A DNA stretch of 64,000 bases from positions 1 to 64,000 of the forward strand of contig JADJWX010000004.1 of the NCBI GenBank assembly GCA_016716135.1, in the 5' to 3' direction. Within the stretch, counting starts at the first letter, position 1, and each line of letters begins with the position of its first letter. This DNA comes from Lewinellaceae bacterium (GTDB taxonomy: Bacteria > Bacteroidota > Bacteroidia > Chitinophagales > Saprospiraceae). Of the stretch, positions 57,887 to 64,000 are shown piece by piece. The notes below the pieces were generated by a model. That model was not told the DNA's origin, searched no databases, and was given only the letters and a program-made list of their open reading frames with translations. The translations under genes were made by a program, and so were the position numbers.

Positions 57887-60800
57887 GCCGGCGCCCCGCA
57901 ATTATCCGAGAATATGGCATCGATGCCTGTGACGGTTGCTGTGCAGGGATCAGCCGTTGTTGGAGGCACGGTTTGGTTAGTCGGGCAACTTACGGCAGGC
58001 GCGTCGTTGTCGTTCACCTCGAAAGTCACCGTACAGGTGCTCGTGTTCCCGTGGCCGTCCGTCACCGTGTAATCCACCGCAAATGTGCCGCCGTGGGCAG
58101 CGCCGGTGAAAAAATTGATGCTTTGGTTGATCGTCAGCGGGCTGACGCAATTATCCGTAGCCGTGATGCCAAGCGCCGCGGCGGTCGGAATGCTCACTTC
58201 GCAGGAACCGTTGCCGTTCGTGTTCAACTGCTGGTTGCCAACCGGGCAGCCGCTGATTACCGGCGCGTCGTTGTCGTTCACCTCGAAAGTCACCGTGCAG
58301 GTGCTGGTGTTCCCGTTGCCGTCCGTTACCGTGTAATCCACCATGAAGGTGCCGCCGTGCGCTGTGCCCGTGTGCGTTGTTTCACTTTGATTGATCGTCA
58401 GCGGGCTGACGCAGTTGTCCGTCGCCGTGATGCCCAACGCAGCCGCCGTGGGAATATCCAGTTCGCAACTGCCGTTGCCGTTCGTGTTCAACTGCTGGTT
58501 GCCAACCGGGCAGCCGCTGATTACCGGCGCGTCGTTGTCGTTCACCTCGAAAGTCACCGTACAGGTGCTCGTGTTGCCATTGCCGTCCGTCACCGTGTAG
58601 TCCACCGTGAACGTGCCGCCGTGGGCTGTACCCGTGTGCATCATTTCGCTTTGATTGATCGTGAGCGGGCTCACGCAGTTGTCCACAGCCGTAATGCCAA
58701 GCGCCGCAGCGGTCGGGATGTTCACTTCACAGGCGCCGTTGCCATTCGTGTTCAGCACCTGGTTGCCCACCGGGCAGCCGATCACCGGCGGGTCGTCGTC
58801 GTTCACCTCGAAGGTCACCGTGCAGGTGCTTGTGTTGCCATTGCCGTCCGTCACCGTGTAGTCCACCGTAAACGTGCCGCCGTGCGCCGCGCCGGTGCAA
58901 AATTTCGCTTTGGTTGATCGTCAGCGGGCTGACGCAGTTGTCCGTAGCCGTGATGCCAAGCGCCGCAGCGGTCGGGATGCTCACTTCGCAGGAACCGTTG
59001 CCATTCGTGTTCAGCACCTGGTTGGCCACCGGGCAGCCGATCACCGGCGGGTCGTCGTCGTTCACCTCGAAGGTGACCGTGCAGGTACTCGTATTGCCAT
59101 TGCCGTCCGTCACCGTGTAGTCCACCGTAAACGTGCCGCCGTGGGCTGTACCCGTGTGCATAATTTCGCTTTGATTGATCGTCAGCGGGCTGACGCAATT
59201 ATCCGTAGCCGTGATGCCAAGCGCCGCAGCGGTCGGGATGTTCACTTCACAGGCGCCGTTGCCATTCGTGTTCAGCACCTGGTTGGCCACCGGGCAGCCG
59301 ATCACCGGCGGGTCGTCGTCGTTCACCTCGAAGGTGACCGTGCAGGTACTCGTATTGCCATTGCCGTCCGTCACCGTGTAGTCCACCGTAAATGTGCCGC
59401 CGTCGGCCGCGCCGGTGAAAAAATTGATACTTTGGTTGATCGTCAGCGGGCTGACGCAATTATCCGTAGCCGTGATGCCAAGCGCCGCGGCGGTCGGAAT
59501 GCTCACTTCGCAGGAACCGTTGCCGTTCGTGTTCAGCACCTGGTTGCCAATGGGGCAGCCACTGATCACCGGCGGGTCGTCGTCGTTCACCTCGAAGGTG
59601 ACCGTGCAGGTACTCGTATTGCCATTGCCGTCCGTCACCGTGTAGTCCACCGTAAATGTGCCGCCGTCGGCCGCGCCGGTGAAAAAATTGATACTTTGGT
59701 TGATCGTCAGCGGGCTGACGCAATTATCCGTAGCCGTGATGCCAAGCGCCGCGGCGGTCGGGATGCTCACTTCGCAGGAACCGTTGCCGTTCGTGTTCAG
59801 CACCTGGTTGCCAATGGGGCAGCCACTGAACACCGGCGGATCGTTGTCGTTCACCTCGAAAGTCACCGTACAGGTGCTCGTGTTGCCATTGCCGTCCGTC
59901 ACCGTGTAGTCCACCGTGAACGTGCCGCCGTGGGCTGTACCCGTGTGCATCATTTCGCTTTGATTGATCGTGAGCGGGCTGACGCAGTTGTCCACAGCCG
60001 TAATGCCAAGCGCCGCCGCTGTGGGAATATCCAGTTCGCAACTGCTGTTGCCGTTCGTGTTCAGCACCTGGTTGCCAATGGGGCAGCCACTGAACACCGG
60101 CGGATCGTTGTCGTTCACCTCGAAAGTCACCGTACAGGTGCTCGTGTTGCCATTGCCGTCCGTCACCGTGTAGTCCACCGTGAACGTGCCGCCGTGGGCC
60201 GTGCCCGTGTGCATAATTTCGCTTTGGTTGATCGTCAGCGGGCTGACGCAATTATCCATAGCCGTAATGCCAAGCGCCGCGGCGGTCGGGATGCTCACTT
60301 CGCAGGAACCGTTGCCGTTCGTGTTCAGCACCTGGTTGCCAATGGGGCAGCCACTGATTACCGGCGGATCGTTGTCGTTCACCTCGAAGGTCACCGTGCA
60401 GGTGCTGGTGTTCCCGTTGCCGTCCGTTACCGTGTAATCCACCGTGAAGGTGCCGCCGTGCGCCGTGCCGGTGTGCGTCGTTTCACTTTGATTGATCGTG
60501 AGCGGGCTCACGCAGTTGTCCACAGCCGTAATGCCAAGCGCAGCCGCTGTGGGAATATCCAGTTCGCAACTGCTGTTGCCGTTCGTGTTCAGCACCTGGT
60601 TGCCAATGGGGCAGCCACTGAACACCGGCGCCTGGTTGTCATTTACCGTTACGGTAAACATGCAGGTTTCCGTACCGCAGGCATTGGTTGCAGTGACGGT
60701 TACCGTGGTATTTCCCAGGTTAAAGTTTTCGCCACTACCTGTGCCATTTCCACTCCCTGAAGTAGCGCCACTCAGGTCATAAATCAGGTCAGGAGCCGGG

Positions 60801-63800
60801 GTTCCGGTTGCCGTAACGGTGTAGTTGGCAAGTGCCGTACACTGGTTACTGGCTGTGTTCACGATGACTGGCCCGACCGGGCAGGCGCTGAAACCAGGCA
60901 GCACGCAATTGAGTTCGCCCAGAATATCAAAAGTGTAGGTCGGTTTGTGACAAGCATCGCTGGCGATTTCCACGGTTGCTGTATGTACCGCCGGTGTTGA
61001 GCCCGGCGTGTAGGTTACATCGAAGGTCAGCGTGCCGTTGGGCCCCGGAATAACGGCCGGGAGCGTGACGTTGCTGATGTCAAAAAAGGTTGGGTCTGTA
61101 CCCGTGATGGAGATATCTCCGGCATCTACCGTGAAATCCTGTGTTCCCGTATTGCGGATCGTAAAGGTCCGGGTAATTGGCAAACCGTTGTACTGACCAA
61201 AGTCGGTATGGTCGGCCGTGCTGGGCGTCGCATCGCCGTCGGCAATGGTCAGGCCATTGCCACGCACATCGATATTCGGCGCACTGACGGTGATGGTTAC
61301 GGTACAGATGGCCGTATTTGCCGGCGAGGCGCCATCGGTTGCGGTGTATTGAACAACTACTTGTTGGCCATTGCCGGTCACGGCATAATTGCCCGCCGGA
61401 ATTGTTTGGGCTTCCAGAATGCTGCCGCCTGCGGTACAATTATCCGTTGGAACAAGCGCCGTTACGTAATCCGGGATAGTAATGGAACAGGGCGCACCCG
61501 GGTCGACTGTGATCGTTGCGGTGTTTGCCGGGCAAGCAACTTGTGGCGCAGTTTGGTCTGCAACGGTTACCGTCGCCGAACAGGTTGAAACATTATTGCT
61601 GAGGTCGGTCGCTGTGATCACGGCGGTGTGTTCGCCAATATCGTTGCAGGTGAATGTTCCGGCAATATCCAGATCGACTTCATCCAGGCCACAATCATCA
61701 TTCGTACCATTGTTAACGTCAGACAATTGCAAGTTGTACTCCCCGGCATTGTCCAGGCTCACCGTCACATTTTTACAAAGTGCATTTGGCAGTGTGGTAT
61801 CCGTCGTATCAACCGTGGTGGAAAATTCGGCGGTACAGCCGTTGGCATCCTCGGTAAAGAACAGGTAGTCGCCTGCGCAAAGGCCGGAAGTTGCCGGGTT
61901 GGCTATGGTTACCTGCCAGTCGTCGGTAATGGCTGTTCCGCTGTTCACCGACATACCCAACCGGAGGTTTGTTTCGGAATAAGAAGAGCCGGAATAGATC
62001 TGTACATAACTGCCGGTGTTCATTTTACGAATAAAATAGCTGGCGCCGGAGGACTTAAGCACCATTTTTACCTCATACCAGGTATTTTGTGAGAAGCCAC
62101 CGGGAACAGAACCGGCAAAATTGCCCCTGTTGTTATTCTCTTCGTAAATATTCAGAGCGGTGCCGCTAAATTGAAGGGCATACTGGTAGTCAAAATACGT
62201 ATTTGTAGTATTGCCGGTACTGTTGCCATGCCAGCCGATCCGGGTGGTTCCGCCCGAGGGATGGTAAAATTTGAAGTAAAATTCCTTGCCCGCTACGCGG
62301 CTGAAGGTTTGGTTCGTTCGGATCCGTTTATTCCAGGAACCGTTCCCTGTAACACTCAACTCGTCATTTTGTACGTATGCGCCGCTATTGTTGTCAATGA
62401 CGAACAAGGTGGTCGAAAGCGTCGTCCCGTCGAAGCCGTGATTTAATTCCGTTCCGGAAAACTGATACGGCGCCAAACCGCCCGTTGGAATAAGCACCAC
62501 CTGCCCGTCGCAGGTGTTCGGCGCACAGGAGCTGATATCGGTCACATTGCCGCCCAGGCTGAGTTCCGGTGTAATGGTCAGGGGCAGGCTTACCACATCA
62601 GTACAACTGTTTGCATCGGTAACCGTAACCATGGCAGTATAAGCGCCGTCCGCGGTATAGGTATGCGTCGTCGTTTGGCCGCTGCCGGTTTGGCTGTCGC
62701 CAAAATCCCAGGCATAGGTCAGGCCGGAGCCGCTGCCGCCGGCTGTAAACCCGACAGGTTCATTGATGCATTTCGTGGTTGTGATACTGGCATTGGCATT
62801 GATGTCCGGAAGGCTGCTCACTACCACCGAATTGAACGCCCGGCAATTGGCTGCGTCAACGATGGTGACATGGTAAGTCCCCGCCTGCAAGCCGGTCACG
62901 GTAGCCGTAGTGGCGTTGTTGCTCCAGGTATACATCAGCGGCGCCAGCGCGCCGGTGGTGCTCACCGAAACCTCGCCGTCAGTCGCCTCGAAACAGATGA
63001 GGTCACCGGTCGTACTCGAGCTGAAATTGTAGGAAGCGGGTTGCATCAGTGTGGCAGAAGCCGTCGCACTGCAGCCTGCGTCGTCGGTGACCGTGACGCT
63101 GTACGTACCCTGCGCCAGGTTATTCAGCGTTTGCAGGGTGGAAAGTGTATTCCATTTATAAGCATAGGGCATCACGCCGCCGGTAACGTCAGCCGTGACG
63201 GAGCCGTTATTGGGCGTGGGGCAAGTCGGGTTGGTTACGTCGATGGTAACAGTCAGGTCGGAAACATTGACAAAGGTCCAGCCGCTGTTATTGCCCTGGT
63301 CAATAGATTGATTCGCCGTAAAAGTGGCGCCACCGGTAGCTGTATTGTCCTCCAATTCAATAAAACTTGAATTAACGGTCCCCGCAGCCTGGCTGAAGGT
63401 CGCCGGCGCCCCTGGCGTCGTAGCATTGATCGTCAGGCCTTTGGTGCAAGTACCCGTGGCGACCAGGTTGGTTGTGGTTTGGGTACTGCCCGACTCCAGC
63501 GACAGCGTTGTGCCCGGCTCTACCGTCAGTGTATTGAAGGTGTTGGAGCCCGTGAGGATGCCCGTCATCGTGGAGAGCGTATGGAACCGCACGTTGTGGT
63601 AGCTTTGGTCGCCACCAAAGAAATCCGAACTGCCGCCCTCGCTTTGCACAATGATCTCGCTGGTGCCGGCATCCAGGGTCAGGCCGGTAGCATCCTGCAC
63701 ATCCCATTTGCCGTCGGTGATCGTCACCTTGGAAGCGCCCAGTGTGAGGTCGCGTGTTTCGGTACCGACTGCGTTGAACTCCGTCGTTTTTACGGCATAG

Positions 63801-64000
63801 CCCTGCGTTTCAAATCCGCCTTTCGCCAGTTCAATGCTGTTGCTCACCGTCAGGGTGCTTGCCAGTTTGTGGCTGCTGCCGTTATCGGCATTTACCGTGG
63901 CATCCGTCAGCGTTTTTCCCTGCGTATTGATCGTATAATCAAATCCATCCGCAGCCGTGAAGTTCCAGGAGCCGGTCCAGTTCTGATTCATGTAGGGCGA
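56470..64000 (-). CDS. Giant secreted HYR/SprB-repeat protein with dockerin/cohesin-like cassette and T9SS (5' end outside window, frame broken near 58896)
   Basis: About 2,510 residues are visible. The frame is open to the window edge and lacks a signal peptide, so the start lies beyond 64000. From the N-terminal side: a beta-helix-like region (TLTVSNSIELAKGGF), two SprB repeats (CPTPNNGSVTADVTGGVMPYAYKW), a PKD domain (YAWDFGDSQTGSG), an SprB repeat that appears to hold a jelly-roll domain, HYR units, a choice-of-anchor-D unit, ten near-identical HYR copies, and the common dockerin/cohesin-like/T9SS cassette ending VRVGN. In the seventh HYR copy a CA dinucleotide is missing (CACC for CACACC at ~58893-58897), shifting the frame; downstream coding resumes intact. 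SprB-type repeats recall gliding adhesins. Confidence 0.84.
58010..60640 (-). repeat. Tandem array of ten HYR-domain repeats, 264 or 261 bases each
   Basis: Ten tandem 88- or 87-residue HYR units (…GCPIGNQVLNTNGN…, IPTAAALGITATDNCVSP, GGTFTVDYTVTDGNGNTS) lie inside the gene at 56470. Units are nearly identical except at three short blocks: SGCPIGNQVL, SGCPVGNQQL, GCPVANQVL or GCPVGNQVL; SCELDIP, SCEVSIP or ACEVNIP; ETTHTGTAHGG, EIMHTGTAHGG, EMMHTGTAHGG or INFFTGAADGG/INFFTGAAHGG. Seven units of 264, three of 261 and a 2-base loss account for the array length. Confidence 0.9.

Noticed and set aside
9046..58897. Programmed ribosomal frameshifting as a common explanation for the broken genes
   Set aside because: The sites differ in direction and size (+1, -1, -2, other), lack a common slippery heptamer, and affect unrelated genes.
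58010..60640. Regular ~264-base repeats that could be taken for a CRISPR-like or satellite array
   Set aside because: Units are far too long for CRISPR, are in frame, and encode complete HYR domains with conserved cysteines.
57502..60760. Long plus-strand open frames of 471 and 628 codons across the HYR array
   Set aside because: They are antisense shadows of the repeat-coding strand: Arg/His/Ala-rich, internally repetitive, and without domains or signal peptide.

Overview
The window reads as a chromosomal piece of a Bacteroidota bacterium, most likely from the Saprospirales (Saprospiraceae/Lewinellaceae/Haliscomenobacteraceae). The evidence is very large secreted proteins with type IX secretion system (T9SS) C-terminal sorting domains, HYR/SprB/LamG/FG-GAP ectodomains, and hybrid two-component systems (HTCS) that fuse a propeller sensor, kinase, receiver and AraC regulator. 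Base composition is moderately GC-rich by eye. I saw no tRNA, rRNA, CRISPR array, transposase or phage module.

Layout. Bases 1-6414: a truncated minus-strand gene, then on the plus strand a propeller sensor kinase, its NarL/LuxR-type response regulator and a T9SS-sorted seven-repeat propeller protein. Bases 6422-12665 (minus): a decayed gene tail, then a compact operon read marR - membrane fusion protein - RND pump - TolC-like outer membrane protein. Bases 12724-30460 (minus): a glycine-rich/choice-of-anchor-D protein, an HTCS, and two giant T9SS proteins, with gene remnants between them. Bases 30810-50383 (minus): an HTCS, a nested inverted-repeat element, a T9SS protein, a giant LamG-bearing T9SS protein, a tail-fibre-type S74 autoprotease protein and a third HTCS. 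Bases 50559-64000: a small plus-strand zinc-ribbon gene (yjdM), then two giant minus-strand T9SS proteins; the last carries a ten-copy HYR repeat array and runs off the right edge.

How it fits together. Most of the window is a surface-protein locus. Five secreted proteins share one C-terminal cassette (carboxypeptidase-regulatory-like, dockerin-like, cohesin-like and T9SS sorting domains) joined to unrelated N-terminal ectodomains. Their 3' ends share the last codons (VGN, stop) followed by a long palindrome that looks like a bidirectional terminator. The same 3' end is found on a different protein family and on decayed gene tails, which suggests that 3' ends are copied or exchanged. Several ectodomains appear to be inserted inside Ig-like host domains. 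Three HTCS regulators lie among these genes with no SusC/SusD or glycosidase genes in view, so they may control surface proteins rather than glycan uptake.

Caution. At least seven otherwise intact genes are broken by small indels, including the RND pump and one HTCS. Sequence or assembly indel errors are the simplest explanation. I annotate these as single genes and give the break points.
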